Shown here: positions 41,898-51,614 of the stretch, in pieces
Layout of the letters: every line of letters begins with the position of its first letter
Position numbering within the stretch: the first letter of the stretch is position 1
Origin: Duganella aceris
Lineage (GTDB): Bacteria; Pseudomonadota; Gammaproteobacteria; Burkholderiales; Burkholderiaceae_D
Reading direction: 5' to 3'
DNA: 64,000 bases
Assembly: GCF_011090165.1 (NCBI RefSeq)
Contig: NZ_JAADJT010000008.1
Coordinates: 248,001-312,000 of the forward strand
Notes under the pieces: model-generated
Told to the model about the DNA's origin: nothing
What the model saw: the letters and a program-made list of their open reading frames with translations, nothing else
Databases searched by the model: none
Program-made: the position numbers and the translations under genes

Positions 41898-43007
41898 TTA
41901 CAAGCGCTGTTTGGCGGCGGTCCTGGATGAAGGCCGGAGTCGCGGCGCGGCGTCCGACTGGCGGCGGATCAGCGCGTGCTCCATCACCAGGTGTTCCGGG
42001 GCGTCCGGCGCGCCGCTGCGGCGGGCGCGGATTTGGCGCACCAGGAACTGCACCGCCGCTTCGGCCATCTCGGTGATCGGCTGGCGCACGGTGGTCAGTT
42101 CCGGCCAGATGGTGCTGGCCAGTGCGGTGTCATCGAAGCCGGCCACGGTCAGGTCGCCCGGCACATCGAGACCGAGGCGGTGGGCGATCGCCACCACGGC
42201 GGCGGCCATGTCGTCGTTGCTGGCGAAGATGGCGGTGGGCCGCTGCTCCAGCCCGAGCAAGGTCTCCGCCGCGTCCAGGCCGGAACGATAGGTGAACATG
42301 CCCTGAACCACCAGCTCCGGCGAGGCCTGCGCGTTCTTCTCCGCGATGGCGGCCTTGAAGCCGGCCAGCCGGCGCGCGCTGGCGCTCTGGTTCGGATGGC
42401 CGATGACGAAGCCGATGCGCTGGTGGCCCAGCGAGATCAGATGGCAGGTCATCGCGTGCGCCGCGACATAGTCGTCGATGCTGACGCCGCTGAGGCGCGC
42501 GTCCGGCTCGCCGCAGGCGACGGTGACGGCAGGCGTGCCGGAGGCCGCGATCAGGTCGATCAGGTGCGCGGTGTCGCACAGCGGTGGCGGCAGGATGATG
42601 CCGTCGACGCCGTTGGCGATCAGGCGGCGCGCCTGCTCGACGCCATGCTCGTCGGCCTCGCACTTCTCGACCACCAGCTGCACGTTGTTCTGGCTGGCCT
42701 GGTTCAGCAGGCCGACCAGGAATTCGCTCAGGTAGCCCGCGCTTGGATTGCTGTACAAGAAACCGACGCGGATCGGCGGCGAGCCGGCCAGGCGGCGCGC
42801 GGCCTGGTTGGGGACGTAGTTGAGTGCGGCGACCGCCGCGTCGACGCGGCTGCGGGTCTTTTCGCGGACGTTGGTGTCGCCGTTCATCACGCGCGACACC
42901 GTCATCGGCGATACGCCGGCCAGTTTCGCCACGTCGGACATGGTAGGCGCCTGCGAGCGGACTTCAACCGCCGGCACCGGCTCCGGTTTCACCTTATTTC
43001 TTGTCAT
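41898..43007 (-). CDS. xylR: LacI-family repressor, probable regulator of the xylose operon
   Basis: A 369-aa regulator from ATG 43007 (MTRNKVKPEP); an ATG at 43064 in frame adds 19 residues. The helix-turn-helix (MSDVAKLAGVSPMTVSRVMN) and hinge are followed by a sugar-binding core like other LacI/GalR proteins. It is divergent from xylX, with one LacI-type operator in the gap. In Caulobacter the xylX operon is controlled by a LacI-type XylR, so this is the likely local repressor, relieved by xylose or an intermediate. A near-identical operator sits before the gluconate locus. Confidence 0.87.
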   Translation of the reverse strand: MTRNKVKPEPVPAVEVRSQAPTMSDVAKLAGVSPMTVSRVMNGDTNVREKTRSRVDAAVAALNYVPNQAARRLAGSPPIRVGFLYSNPSAGYLSEFLVGLLNQASQNNVQLVVEKCEADEHGVEQARRLIANGVDGIILPPPLCDTAHLIDLIAASGTPAVTVACGEPDARLSGVSIDDYVAAHAMTCHLISLGHQRIGFVIGHPNQSASARRLAGFKAAIAEKNAQASPELVVQGMFTYRSGLDAAETLLGLEQRPTAIFASNDDMAAAVVAIAHRLGLDVPGDLTVAGFDDTALASTIWPELTTVRQPITEMAEAAVQFLVRQIRARRSGAPDAPEHLVMEHALIRRQSDAAPRLRPSSRTAAKQRL

Positions 43008-43108
43008 CTGCCTGGCTAACCTCGAATGAATATTGATCCTGTCTTGAGTCCCGGACTTTACCACATACGCATGTTGACTTGATCACATAAATCCTTCACA
43101 CTGGCCAA

Positions 43109-43125
43109 ATGTTAGCGCTATTCAT
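43109..43125. promoter_or_regulatory. LacI-type operator before xylX
   Basis: ATGTTAGCGCTATTCAT, with the core GTTAGCGCTA identical to operator B of the gluconate locus. It lies 64 bases upstream of the xylX ATG, close to the expected transcription start (a TTGACT -35-like box is at 43074-43079). Confidence 0.6.
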
Positions 43126-43188
43126 TTTATGGTATGAAAATGATATAAGCAAACAAAAGAGCCCAAAACAAAGGCATAGGAGACAAAA

Positions 43189-44382
43189 ATGAAGAACAAT
43201 CTGAAGCATGCGCCGGCAGCGGCGCACCTGCCGTCCGACCTCGCGGACGCCCTGCTGGTGGGCCGCGTCTGGCGCGCCGGCGACATCAACGGCCCGTGCG
43301 TGGTGGCGGTGCGCGGCGGCGAGGTGTTCGACATCACCGCCGGCGCCAACACCGTGGCCGATCTGCTGGACCAGCACGACGTCGCCGCCTTCGTCCGCGC
43401 CGCGCCGGGCGAGTCGCTGGGCCGGGTCGAGACGCTGATCGAAACCGCCCTGAATCCCGACGCCGACCCGCAGGCCCCGCGCCTGCTGGCGCCGTGCGAC
43501 GTGCAGGCGATCAAGGCCTGCGGCGTGACCTTCGCGGTCAGCCTGCTGGAACGGGTGATCGAAGAACAGGCCGGCGGCGACGCCTCGCGCGCCGACGCGC
43601 TGCGCACCGCGCTGCTGAAGGATATCGGCGCCGACCTGTCGGCCATCAAGCCCGGTTCCCCGGAAGCGGAACAGCTCAAGCAGCAGTTCATCGCGCGCGG
43701 CGCCTGGTCGCAGTACATGGAGGTCGGCATCGGCCCCTACGCCGAAGTGTTCTCCAAATCGCAGCCGATGTCGGCGGTCGGCTTCGGCGCCGACGTCGGC
43801 CTGCACCCGGCATCCAAATGGAACAACCCGGAACCGGAGATCGTGCTGGCGGTGAACAGCCGCGCCGAGACGGTCGGCGCCACGCTGGGCAACGACGTCA
43901 ACCTGCGCGACATCGAAGGCCGCAGCGCGCTGTTGCTGGGTAAGGCCAAGGACAACAACGCCTCCTGCGGCATCGGCCCGTTCATCCGCGTGTTCGACGA
44001 ACGCTTCACCATCGACACCGTGCGCGCCGCCGAGCTGCGGATGGCGATCGAAGGCGCCGAAGACGGCTTCCGCCTGGACGGCGCCAGCTACATGCGCGAG
44101 ATCAGCCGCGATCCGCTGGACCTGGTGGCGCAGACCTGCGGTCCGCACCACCAGTATCCGGACGGCTTCATGCTCTTCCTCGGCACCATGTTCTCGCCGA
44201 TCAAGGATCGCGGCGCGCCGGGCGCGGGCTTCACCCACGACCTGGGCGACCGCGTCACCATCAGCAGTCCTTCGCTGGGCGCGCTGGTCAACCACGTACA
44301 ACTGAGCGACGCCATCACGCCCTGGACTTTCGGCGTGCGTGCGCTGTATCGCAACCTGGCGCAGCGCGGCTTGCTGCGCTGA
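43189..44382 (+). CDS. xylX: 2-keto-3-deoxy-D-xylonate dehydratase (FAH family)
   Basis: A 397-aa cytoplasmic enzyme of the fumarylacetoacetate-hydrolase fold. Metal-site residues fall in NNPEPEIVLAV (about residue 217), with conserved GNDVNLRDIEG and the C-terminal GAGFTHDLGD. In Caulobacter an FAH-family protein of this size, XylX, dehydrates 2-keto-3-deoxyxylonate to alpha-ketoglutarate semialdehyde. The assignment rests on family and on being first in an operon with xylB-C-D. Ribosome site AGGAGACAAAA precedes the ATG. A LacI-type operator lies upstream. Confidence 0.88.
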   Translation: MKNNLKHAPAAAHLPSDLADALLVGRVWRAGDINGPCVVAVRGGEVFDITAGANTVADLLDQHDVAAFVRAAPGESLGRVETLIETALNPDADPQAPRLLAPCDVQAIKACGVTFAVSLLERVIEEQAGGDASRADALRTALLKDIGADLSAIKPGSPEAEQLKQQFIARGAWSQYMEVGIGPYAEVFSKSQPMSAVGFGADVGLHPASKWNNPEPEIVLAVNSRAETVGATLGNDVNLRDIEGRSALLLGKAKDNNASCGIGPFIRVFDERFTIDTVRAAELRMAIEGAEDGFRLDGASYMREISRDPLDLVAQTCGPHHQYPDGFMLFLGTMFSPIKDRGAPGAGFTHDLGDRVTISSPSLGALVNHVQLSDAITPWTFGVRALYRNLAQRGLLR

Positions 44383-44413
44383 GCCACCTATGAATCAAAT
44401 GGAGAGTGACAAG

Positions 44414-45193
44414 ATGGGGCAAAAAATGGTCTACGCCACCTATCCCAGCCTGGCTGAGAAGCGTGTGCTGATCACCGGCGGCGGCACCGGCATCGGCGCC
44501 GCGATCGTCGACGCGTTCGTCAAACAGGGCGCGCAGGTGTACTTCATCGATATCGCGCTAGACGCCTCGCGCGAACTGGCCGACAGCCTGAAGGACGCCA
44601 GGTATCCGCCGCTGTTCTACCCCTGCGACCTGACCGACCTGGACGCGCTGGCCCAGGTGTTCGCCGAGATCGAACGTGATCACGGCGCGGTGGAGGTGAT
44701 GATCAACAACGCCGCCAACGACAACCGACATGTGATCCAGGACGTCACGCCCGAGTATTGGGACAACAGCCTGGCGGTCAACCTGCGCCACCAGTTCTTC
44801 TGCGCGCAGGCGGTGGCGCCGGGCATGAAGGCGGCCGGCGGCGGCGTGATCCTGAACTTCGGTTCGATCTCGTGGCACCTCGCGCTGGGCAACCTGACCT
44901 TGTACATGACCGCCAAGGCGGCCATCGAAGGCATGACGCGCGGCCTGGCGCGCGACCTGGGCGGCGACGGCATCCGCGTCAATTGCGTGATCCCGGGCTC
45001 GGTGCGCACGCCGCGCCAGATGGCGCTATGGCACACGCCGCAGGGTGAGCAGGACATCCTCAACGCGCAGTGCCTGCCGCAGCGCGTGGAACCGGAGGAC
45101 ATCGCCGCGATGGCGCTGTTCCTGGCCTCTGACAATGCGGGCCGCTGCTCGGGCCGCGATTACTTCGTAGACGCCGGATGGTATGGAGCATGA
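44414..45193 (+). CDS. xylB: D-xylose 1-dehydrogenase (SDR family)
   Basis: A 259-aa short-chain dehydrogenase that oxidises D-xylose to xylonolactone with NAD+. The Rossmann motif is TGGGTGIG (residues 21-28) and the catalytic set is S151/S153 region, Y164 and K168 (YMTAK). NAANDNRH and FGSISWHLALG match Caulobacter XylB closely. The start at ATG 44414 has GGAGAGTGACAAG before it; two earlier ATGs (44390, 44399) lack one. The stop overlaps the xylC start by ATGA, so the two are coupled. Confidence 0.93.
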   Translation: MGQKMVYATYPSLAEKRVLITGGGTGIGAAIVDAFVKQGAQVYFIDIALDASRELADSLKDARYPPLFYPCDLTDLDALAQVFAEIERDHGAVEVMINNAANDNRHVIQDVTPEYWDNSLAVNLRHQFFCAQAVAPGMKAAGGGVILNFGSISWHLALGNLTLYMTAKAAIEGMTRGLARDLGGDGIRVNCVIPGSVRTPRQMALWHTPQGEQDILNAQCLPQRVEPEDIAAMALFLASDNAGRCSGRDYFVDAGWYGA

Positions 45194-46074
45194 ACTTGTA
45201 TCAGCCTGAGTGCATCTGGTCGCTGGGCGCGACCCTGGGTGAAGGCCCCGTATGGCATGCCGAGGACAAGGCGCTGTACTTCGTCGACATCAAGCAGCAC
45301 GCGGTCCACCGCTGCGCCGAAGACGGCAGCCGGCGCCAGAGCTGGACGCTGCCGGACGAAGTGGGCTTCGCGCTGCCGATCCGTGGCGGCGATTTCGTCT
45401 GCGGCCTGCCGGGCCGCCTGGCGCGCTTCTCGTTCGAGACCGGCGCGCTGACCACGTTGCAGGAGCTGGAAGCGGACCTGCCGGGCAACCGCATGAACGA
45501 CGGCTACGTCGACCGCCACGGCTGCCTGTGGTTCGGATCGATGGACAACGCGGAAGCGGCGCACAGCGGCTCGCTGTACCGCCTGTCCGAGGACGGCGTT
45601 CTGCAGAACCAGGACAGCGGCTACGTGATCACCAACGGTCCGTGCGTCAGTCCCGACGGCCGCACCTTCTACCATACCGACACGCTGGAAAAGACGCTGT
45701 ACGCCTATGATCTCGACGAGCAGGGCGGGCTATCCAACAAGCGCGTCTTCATCCGCACCGAGGGCGATGGCTACCCGGACGGCACGGCGGTCGACGCCGA
45801 CGGCGCGCTGTGGGTCGCCATGTTCGGCGGCGCGCGCATCGACCGCTACGCCGCTTCGGGGGAATTGCTGGACTCGATCCAGATGCCGTGTTCGAATATC
45901 ACCAAGGTCGCATTCGGCGGCGCCGACCTGCGCACCGTGTTCGTCACCACCGCCCGCAAGGGCCTGAACGTCGAAGAACTGAGCCGGCAGCCGCTGGCGG
46001 GAGGCTTGTTCAGCTTCCGCGTGGCGTCGCCGGGACAACTGCAACATCACTACTCACCAGGACAGGCAAAATGA
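45190..46074 (+). CDS. xylC: Xylonolactonase (SMP-30/gluconolactonase family)
   Basis: A 294-aa six-bladed beta-propeller lactonase that opens xylonolactone to xylonate. Family motifs are LGEGPVWHAEDKALYFVDI, in part, near residue 15, RMNDGYVDRHGCLWFGSM near 102, and DGTAVDADGALWVAMFGG near 199, with the metal-binding Glu/Asn/Asp positions in these stretches. It overlaps xylB (ATGA at 45190-45193) and xylD (ATGA at 46071-46074), which fixes the start codon choice. Confidence 0.93.
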   Translation: MNLYQPECIWSLGATLGEGPVWHAEDKALYFVDIKQHAVHRCAEDGSRRQSWTLPDEVGFALPIRGGDFVCGLPGRLARFSFETGALTTLQELEADLPGNRMNDGYVDRHGCLWFGSMDNAEAAHSGSLYRLSEDGVLQNQDSGYVITNGPCVSPDGRTFYHTDTLEKTLYAYDLDEQGGLSNKRVFIRTEGDGYPDGTAVDADGALWVAMFGGARIDRYAASGELLDSIQMPCSNITKVAFGGADLRTVFVTTARKGLNVEELSRQPLAGGLFSFRVASPGQLQHHYSPGQAK

Positions 46075-47846
46075 CCACCCAACCGCGCCGCTTCCGCTCG
46101 CAGGACTGGTTCGATAACCCAGACCACATCGACATGACCGCGCTGTATCTCGAGCGCTTCATGAACTACGGTATCACCCCGGACGAACTGCGTTCCGGCC
46201 GCCCGATCATCGGCATCGCCCAATCGGGCAGCGACATCAGCCCGTGCAACCGCATCCATCTGGAGCTGGCCAAGCGCGTGCGCGACGGCATCCGCGACGC
46301 CGGCGGCATCGCGATGGAATTCCCGCTGCATCCGATCTTCGAGAACTGCCGCCGCCCGACCGCCGCCATCGACCGCAACCTGGCGTATATGGGCCTGGTC
46401 GAGATCCTGCACGGCTATCCGATCGACGCGGTGGTGCTGACCACCGGCTGCGACAAGACCACGCCGTCGCAGCTGATGGCCGCCGCCACGGTCGACATCC
46501 CGGCCATCGTGCTGTCCGGCGGTCCGATGCTGGACGGTTGGCTGGACGGAGAACTGGTCGGCTCCGGCGCCGCGATCTGGAAGGGCCGGCGCCAGCTGGC
46601 CGCCGGCGCCATCAACGAAGAGAAGTTCCTGCAGATCGCCGCCGCCTCGGCGCCGTCGGCGGGCCACTGCAACACCATGGGCACCGCATCGACCATGAAC
46701 GCCATCGCCGAAGCGCTGGGCATGTCGCTGACCGGCTGTTCGGCGATTCCGGCGCCGTACCGCGAGCGCGGCCAGATGGCCTATGAAACCGGCAAGCGCA
46801 TCGTCGAGATGGCGCACCAGGACCTGCGCCCATCGGCGGTGCTGACGCGCGAAGCCTTCCTCGACGCGATCGTGGTCAACGCCGCCATCGGCGGTTCCAC
46901 CAACGCCCAGCAGCACATCGTGGCGATGGCGCGCCACGCCGGCGTCGAACTGCACTCCAGCGACTGGATGGAATACGGCCACAAGGTGCCGCTGCTGCTG
47001 AACATGCAGCCGTCCGGGAAATTCCTCGGCGAGCGCTTCCACCGCGCCGGCGGCGTGCCGGCCATCATGTGGGAGCTGGAACAGCAGGGCAAGCTGCGTT
47101 CGAACCGCATGACCGTCACCGGCGCCAGCATGGCCGACAACCTGAAGGGCAAAGAAACCAACGACCGCGAAGTGATCTACCCGTACGCCGCGCCGTTGAA
47201 GGAGGACGCCGGTTTCTTCGTCCTGAAGGGCAACCTGTTCGACTTCGCCATCATGAAGACCAGCGTGATCTCGCCGGCCTTCCGCGCGCGCTACCTGAGC
47301 AAGCCGGGCGCCGAGAACATCTTCGAATGCCGCGCCGTCGTGTTTGAAGGTTCGGGCGACTACCATGACCGCATCAACGATCCGTCGCTGAACATCGACG
47401 AGGACAGCATCCTGGTGATACGCGGCGCCGGCCCGGTCGGCTGGCCCGGTTCCGCCGAGGTGGTCAACATGCAACCGCCGGATGCGCTGATCAAGCGCGG
47501 CATCACCAATCTGCCGACGCTGGGCGACGGCCGCCAGTCCGGCACCTCGGACAGCCCGTCGATCCTGAACGCCTCGCCGGAGAGCGCGGTCGGCGGCGGG
47601 CTGGCCTACATCCGCACCGGCGACATCATCCGCGTCGACCTGAACGCGGGCAGCTGCGACATGCTGGTCGGCGACGAGGAACTGGCGGCGCGCAAGGCGG
47701 AAGGCATTCCGGCTTACCCCGCGAGCCAGACGCCGTGGCAGGAGCTGTACCGCTCCACCGTCGGCCAGATGGAGACCGGCGCCTGCATGGAGCTGGCGGT
47801 CGAGTACCGGGGAGTAGGGCACACGCTCGCACGGCACAACCACTGA
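46071..47846 (+). CDS. xylD: D-xylonate dehydratase (IlvD/Edd family)
   Basis: A 591-aa Fe-S dehydratase converting xylonate to 2-keto-3-deoxyxylonate. Three iron-sulfur cysteines are visible: C59 (SDISPCNRIH), C127 (TTGCDKT) and C200 (AGHCNTMGTAS). The order and spacing are those of IlvD/Edd sugar-acid dehydratases. The start ATG 46071 is coupled to xylC by ATGA; a longer frame upstream runs inside xylC and was not used. It is the third enzyme of the oxidative xylose route in this operon. Confidence 0.94.
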   Translation: MTTQPRRFRSQDWFDNPDHIDMTALYLERFMNYGITPDELRSGRPIIGIAQSGSDISPCNRIHLELAKRVRDGIRDAGGIAMEFPLHPIFENCRRPTAAIDRNLAYMGLVEILHGYPIDAVVLTTGCDKTTPSQLMAAATVDIPAIVLSGGPMLDGWLDGELVGSGAAIWKGRRQLAAGAINEEKFLQIAAASAPSAGHCNTMGTASTMNAIAEALGMSLTGCSAIPAPYRERGQMAYETGKRIVEMAHQDLRPSAVLTREAFLDAIVVNAAIGGSTNAQQHIVAMARHAGVELHSSDWMEYGHKVPLLLNMQPSGKFLGERFHRAGGVPAIMWELEQQGKLRSNRMTVTGASMADNLKGKETNDREVIYPYAAPLKEDAGFFVLKGNLFDFAIMKTSVISPAFRARYLSKPGAENIFECRAVVFEGSGDYHDRINDPSLNIDEDSILVIRGAGPVGWPGSAEVVNMQPPDALIKRGITNLPTLGDGRQSGTSDSPSILNASPESAVGGGLAYIRTGDIIRVDLNAGSCDMLVGDEELAARKAEGIPAYPASQTPWQELYRSTVGQMETGACMELAVEYRGVGHTLARHNH

Positions 47847-47886
47847 CACCGGATCCTAAAACTATAAATCAACGGAGACAAAGACA

Positions 47887-48891
47887 ATGAACAAGACCAT
47901 CGCCGCCGCCGTCCTGGGCGCCATGCTGGCACTGGGCGGCGGCGCCGCCCAGGCCGACGCCAAGAACCCGAAGATCGGCTTTTCCATCGACGACCTGCGC
48001 CTTGAGCGCTGGGTGCGCGACCGCGACTACTTCACCGCCGAGGCGGAGAAGCTGGGCGCCAAGGTCTACGTGCAGTCGGCCGACGCCAGCGAGCAGCGCC
48101 AGATCTCGCAGATCGAAAACCTGATCTCGCGCGGCGTCGACGTGCTGGTGATCGTTCCCTACAACGCCACGGTGCTGAACAACGCGGTCAAGGAGGCGAA
48201 GAAGGCCAAGATCAAGGTGGTCTCCTACGACCGCCTGATCCTCAACGCCGACATCGACGCCTACATCTCGTTCGACAACGCCAAGGTCGGCGAGCTGCAG
48301 GCTTCCAGCCTGGTGGCGTTGAAACCGAAGGGCAACTACTACCTGCTGGGCGGCGCGCCGACCGACAACAACGCCAAGGTGCTGCGCGAGGGCCAGCTGA
48401 AGGTGCTGCAACCGCTGATCGACAAGGGCGACATCAAGGTGGTCGGCAGGCAGTGGACCAAGGACTGGAGCGCGTCCGAAGCGCTGTCCATCGTGGAGAA
48501 CGCGCTGACCGCCAACGGCAACAAGATCGACGCCGTGGTCGCATCCAACGACGCCACCGCCGGCGGCGCGATCCAGGCGCTGGCGGCGCAAAAGCTGAGC
48601 GGCAAGGTGCCGGTGTCCGGCCAGGACGCCGATCTGGCGGCGGTCAAGCGCGTCATCGCCGGCACCCAGGCGATGACGGTGTACAAGCCGCTGAAATTGA
48701 TCGCGACCGAAGCGGCGCGCCTGTCGGTGCAGCTGGTGCGCAACCAGGCGCCGGCCTACAACTCGACCTACCCGAACGGCATGAAAAGCGTAAACACGCT
48801 GTTGTTGGCGCCGATTGCGCTGACCAAGGCCAACGTCAATGTGCTGACCGACGACGGCTTCTACACCAAGGCCCAGTTGTCCGCGAATTAA
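47887..48891 (+). CDS. xylF: D-xylose ABC transporter, periplasmic binding protein
   Basis: A 334-aa sugar-binding protein with signal MNKTIAAAVLGAMLALGGGAAQA. The mature N-terminus has the XylF hallmark (IGFSIDDLRLERWVRDRD), followed by SQIENLISRGVDVLVI and the hinge-proximal ISFDNAKVGELQA. These match E. coli XylF. It delivers xylose to XylG/XylH. The ribosome site is ACGGAGACAAAGACA-ATG. It follows xylD by 40 bases without a visible terminator. Confidence 0.95.
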   Translation: MNKTIAAAVLGAMLALGGGAAQADAKNPKIGFSIDDLRLERWVRDRDYFTAEAEKLGAKVYVQSADASEQRQISQIENLISRGVDVLVIVPYNATVLNNAVKEAKKAKIKVVSYDRLILNADIDAYISFDNAKVGELQASSLVALKPKGNYYLLGGAPTDNNAKVLREGQLKVLQPLIDKGDIKVVGRQWTKDWSASEALSIVENALTANGNKIDAVVASNDATAGGAIQALAAQKLSGKVPVSGQDADLAAVKRVIAGTQAMTVYKPLKLIATEAARLSVQLVRNQAPAYNSTYPNGMKSVNTLLLAPIALTKANVNVLTDDGFYTKAQLSAN

Positions 48892-48900
48892 GGAAACCGC

Positions 48901-50424
48901 ATGGCCGAATATCTGCTTGAAATGAAAAACATCGTCAAGGAATTTGGCGGTGTGCGCGCGTTGAACGGCATCGACATCAAGCTCAAGGCTGGCGAGTGCG
49001 CCGGCCTGTGCGGCGAGAACGGCGCCGGCAAGTCGACCCTGATGAAGGTGCTGTCGGCCGTCTACCCGCACGGCACCTGGGACGGCGAGATCCTGTGGGA
49101 CGGCAAACCCTTGCAGGCGCAGTCGATCCGCGAAACCGAGGCCGCCGGCATCGTCATCATCCATCAGGAGCTGATGCTGGTGCCGGAGCTGTCGGTGGCG
49201 GAGAATATCTTCCTCGGCAACGAGATCACGCTGCCCGGCGGCCGCATGGACTACGCGGCCATGAACCGCCGCGCCGAAGAGCTGCTCAAGGAACTCGATA
49301 TCAACGACGTCAACGTGGTGCTGCCGGTGAAGCAGTACGGCGGCGGCCACCAGCAGCTGATCGAGATCGCCAAGGCGCTGAACAAGAACGCGCGCCTGCT
49401 GATCCTCGACGAGCCGTCGTCGTCGCTGACGGCGTCCGAGATCAAGGTGCTGCTGAATATCATCCATTCGCTGAAAGCCAAGGGCGTCACCTGCGTCTAC
49501 ATCTCGCACAAGCTGGACGAGGTGGCGGACATCTGCGACACCATCGTGGTGATCCGCGACGGCCAGCACATCGCCACCACGCCGATGACGGAGATGAACA
49601 TCGACCGCATCATCGCGCAGATGGTGGGCCGCGAGATGAACCAGCTTTATCCCGAGCGCACCCACACGCCGGGCGAGGTGATCTTCGAAGCGCGCAACAT
49701 CAGCTGCTACGACGCCGACAACCCGGAACGCAAGCGCGTCGACAACATCTCGTTTACGCTGCGCCAGGGCGAGATCCTCGGCATCGCGGGCCTGGTGGGG
49801 GCGGGGCGCACCGAACTGGTGTCGGCCATCTTCGGCGCCTATCCCGGCCCGAGCGAGGCCGAGGTCTGGCTCAACGGCCAAAAGCTCGACACCAGCACGC
49901 CGCTGAAGGCGATCCGCGCCGGCCTGGCGATGGTGCCGGAGGACCGTAAGCATCACGGCATCGTGCCGGACCTCGGTGTCGGACACAACATGACGCTGAC
50001 GGTGCTGAACGACTTCGCGCGCGCCACCCGCATCGACCAGCAGGCCGAACTGGCGGCGATCCGGCGCGAGATCAAGAGCGTGAAGCTGAAGACCGCCAGT
50101 CCCTTCTTGCCGATCACCAGCCTCTCCGGCGGCAACCAGCAGAAGGCGGTGCTGTCGAAGATGTTGATGACCAGGCCGAAGATCCTGATCCTGGACGAGC
50201 CGACGCGCGGCGTCGACGTCGGCGCCAAGTTCGAGATCTACCAGCTGATGTTCGACCTGGCCAGGGAGGGCATGTCCATCATCATGGTGTCGTCGGAACT
50301 GGCGGAGGTGCTGGGCATCTCGGACCGCGTGCTGGTGATCGGCGAGGGCAAGCTGCGCGGCGATTTCGTCAACGACAACCTGAGCCAGGAAACCGTGCTG
50401 GCCGCCGCGCTGGATGCGCATTGA
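48901..50424 (+). CDS. xylG: D-xylose ABC transporter, ATP-binding subunit
   Basis: A 507-aa double nucleotide-binding protein. The first domain has Walker A GENGAGKST and Walker B LLILDEPSS. The second has the degenerate Walker A GLVGAGRTE and Walker B ILILDEPTRGVD, normal for sugar importers of the CUT2 class. It powers XylH. It lies nine bases after xylF and eighteen before xylH in the same operon. Confidence 0.96.
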   Translation: MAEYLLEMKNIVKEFGGVRALNGIDIKLKAGECAGLCGENGAGKSTLMKVLSAVYPHGTWDGEILWDGKPLQAQSIRETEAAGIVIIHQELMLVPELSVAENIFLGNEITLPGGRMDYAAMNRRAEELLKELDINDVNVVLPVKQYGGGHQQLIEIAKALNKNARLLILDEPSSSLTASEIKVLLNIIHSLKAKGVTCVYISHKLDEVADICDTIVVIRDGQHIATTPMTEMNIDRIIAQMVGREMNQLYPERTHTPGEVIFEARNISCYDADNPERKRVDNISFTLRQGEILGIAGLVGAGRTELVSAIFGAYPGPSEAEVWLNGQKLDTSTPLKAIRAGLAMVPEDRKHHGIVPDLGVGHNMTLTVLNDFARATRIDQQAELAAIRREIKSVKLKTASPFLPITSLSGGNQQKAVLSKMLMTRPKILILDEPTRGVDVGAKFEIYQLMFDLAREGMSIIMVSSELAEVLGISDRVLVIGEGKLRGDFVNDNLSQETVLAAALDAH

Positions 50425-50442
50425 ATCTAATCTGGATCATCT

Positions 50443-51585
50443 ATGAAAAGTAACAACATCAAACAACTGTTCACCCAATATAAGATGCTGGCGCTGCTGA
50501 TCGCGGTGGCCTTGATATGGGGCTTCTTCAGCTACCACACGGACGGTGGCTTCATGACGCCGCGTAACCTGTCCAACCTGATGCGCCAGATGGCCATCAC
50601 CGGCATCGTCGCCTGCGGCATGTCGCTGGTGATCATCGCCGGCGAGATCGACCTCTCGGTCGGTTCGCTGCTTGGCCTGTTGGGCGGCATCGCGGCGGTG
50701 CTGGACGTGACGCACCACCTGCCGCTGCCCGCGACCATCGCCGTGGTGCTGGCGGTGGGCCTGGTCATCGGCCTGTTCAACGGCTACCTGACGGCCTACC
50801 TGAGCATCCCGTCGTTCATCGTCGGCCTGGGCGGCATGCTGGCGTATCGCGGCATCGTGCTCGGCGTGACCGGCGGCACCACGGTGGCGCCGGTGTCCGA
50901 CGACCTGGTATACATCGGCCAGGCCTATTTGTCGCCGCAACTGGGCGCGGGACTGGGCGTGGTGCTGTTCGCGGTCGGCGTGTACCTGGTCTGGCAGCAG
51001 CGCCGCAGCCGCGCGGCCTACGGCCTGGAAGTGGCGCCGCTGTGGCGCGACGGCGCCAAGATCGCCGCGCTGGGCGCGGTGCTGGCGGCTTTCGTCACCA
51101 CCTTCAACTCCTACGAAGGCATTCCGCTGCCGGTGCTGCTGCTGCTGGCGCTGTTGGGCATCTTCAGCTACGTGACCACGCAGACGGTGTTCGGCCGCCG
51201 CGTCTACTCGGTCGGCAGCAATATGGAGGCCACGCGACTGTCCGGCATCAACGTCAAGTCGATCAAGCTCTGGATCTTCGGCATCATGGGCCTGATGTGC
51301 GCCCTGGCCGGCATCGTCAACACGGCGCGTCTGGCGGCGGGCTCGCCGTCGGCCGGCACCTCCGGCGAACTGGATGCGATCGCGGCCTGCTTCATCGGCG
51401 GCACCTCGATGCGCGGCGGCTCCGGCACCGTGCACGGCGCGCTGATCGGCGCGCTGGTCATGGCCAGCCTGGATAACGGCATGTCGATGCTGGACGTGGA
51501 TACTTATTGGCAGATGATCGTCAAGGGTTGCATTCTGACTCTCGCGGTATGGGTGGACGTCAGCACCCGCGCAGGCAAGCGGTAA
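50443..51585 (+). CDS. xylH: D-xylose ABC transporter, permease
   Basis: A 380-aa membrane protein with about ten helices and the CUT2 permease motifs (SNLMRQMAITGIVACGMSLVI, in part; EIDLSVGSLLGL; SGINVKSIKLWIFGIMG). It is larger than ribose permeases, as XylH proteins are. It forms the inner-membrane channel for xylose with XylF and XylG. Thirty bases separate it from the GH3 gene downstream. Confidence 0.95.
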   Translation: MKSNNIKQLFTQYKMLALLIAVALIWGFFSYHTDGGFMTPRNLSNLMRQMAITGIVACGMSLVIIAGEIDLSVGSLLGLLGGIAAVLDVTHHLPLPATIAVVLAVGLVIGLFNGYLTAYLSIPSFIVGLGGMLAYRGIVLGVTGGTTVAPVSDDLVYIGQAYLSPQLGAGLGVVLFAVGVYLVWQQRRSRAAYGLEVAPLWRDGAKIAALGAVLAAFVTTFNSYEGIPLPVLLLLALLGIFSYVTTQTVFGRRVYSVGSNMEATRLSGINVKSIKLWIFGIMGLMCALAGIVNTARLAAGSPSAGTSGELDAIAACFIGGTSMRGGSGTVHGALIGALVMASLDNGMSMLDVDTYWQMIVKGCILTLAVWVDVSTRAGKR

Positions 51586-51614
51586 AAATAAAATAAAATT
51601 ACAGGAGACTTTGC

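Noticed and set aside
43008..43188. A small RNA or leader peptide between the LacI gene and xylX
   Set aside because: The gap is explained by an operator and promoter for divergent genes; no stable hairpin plus T-run or short coding frame with a ribosome site was found.
47869..50421. An 850-residue open frame antisense to xylF and xylG
   Set aside because: Shadow of the codon bias; xylF and xylG are unmistakable on the plus strand.
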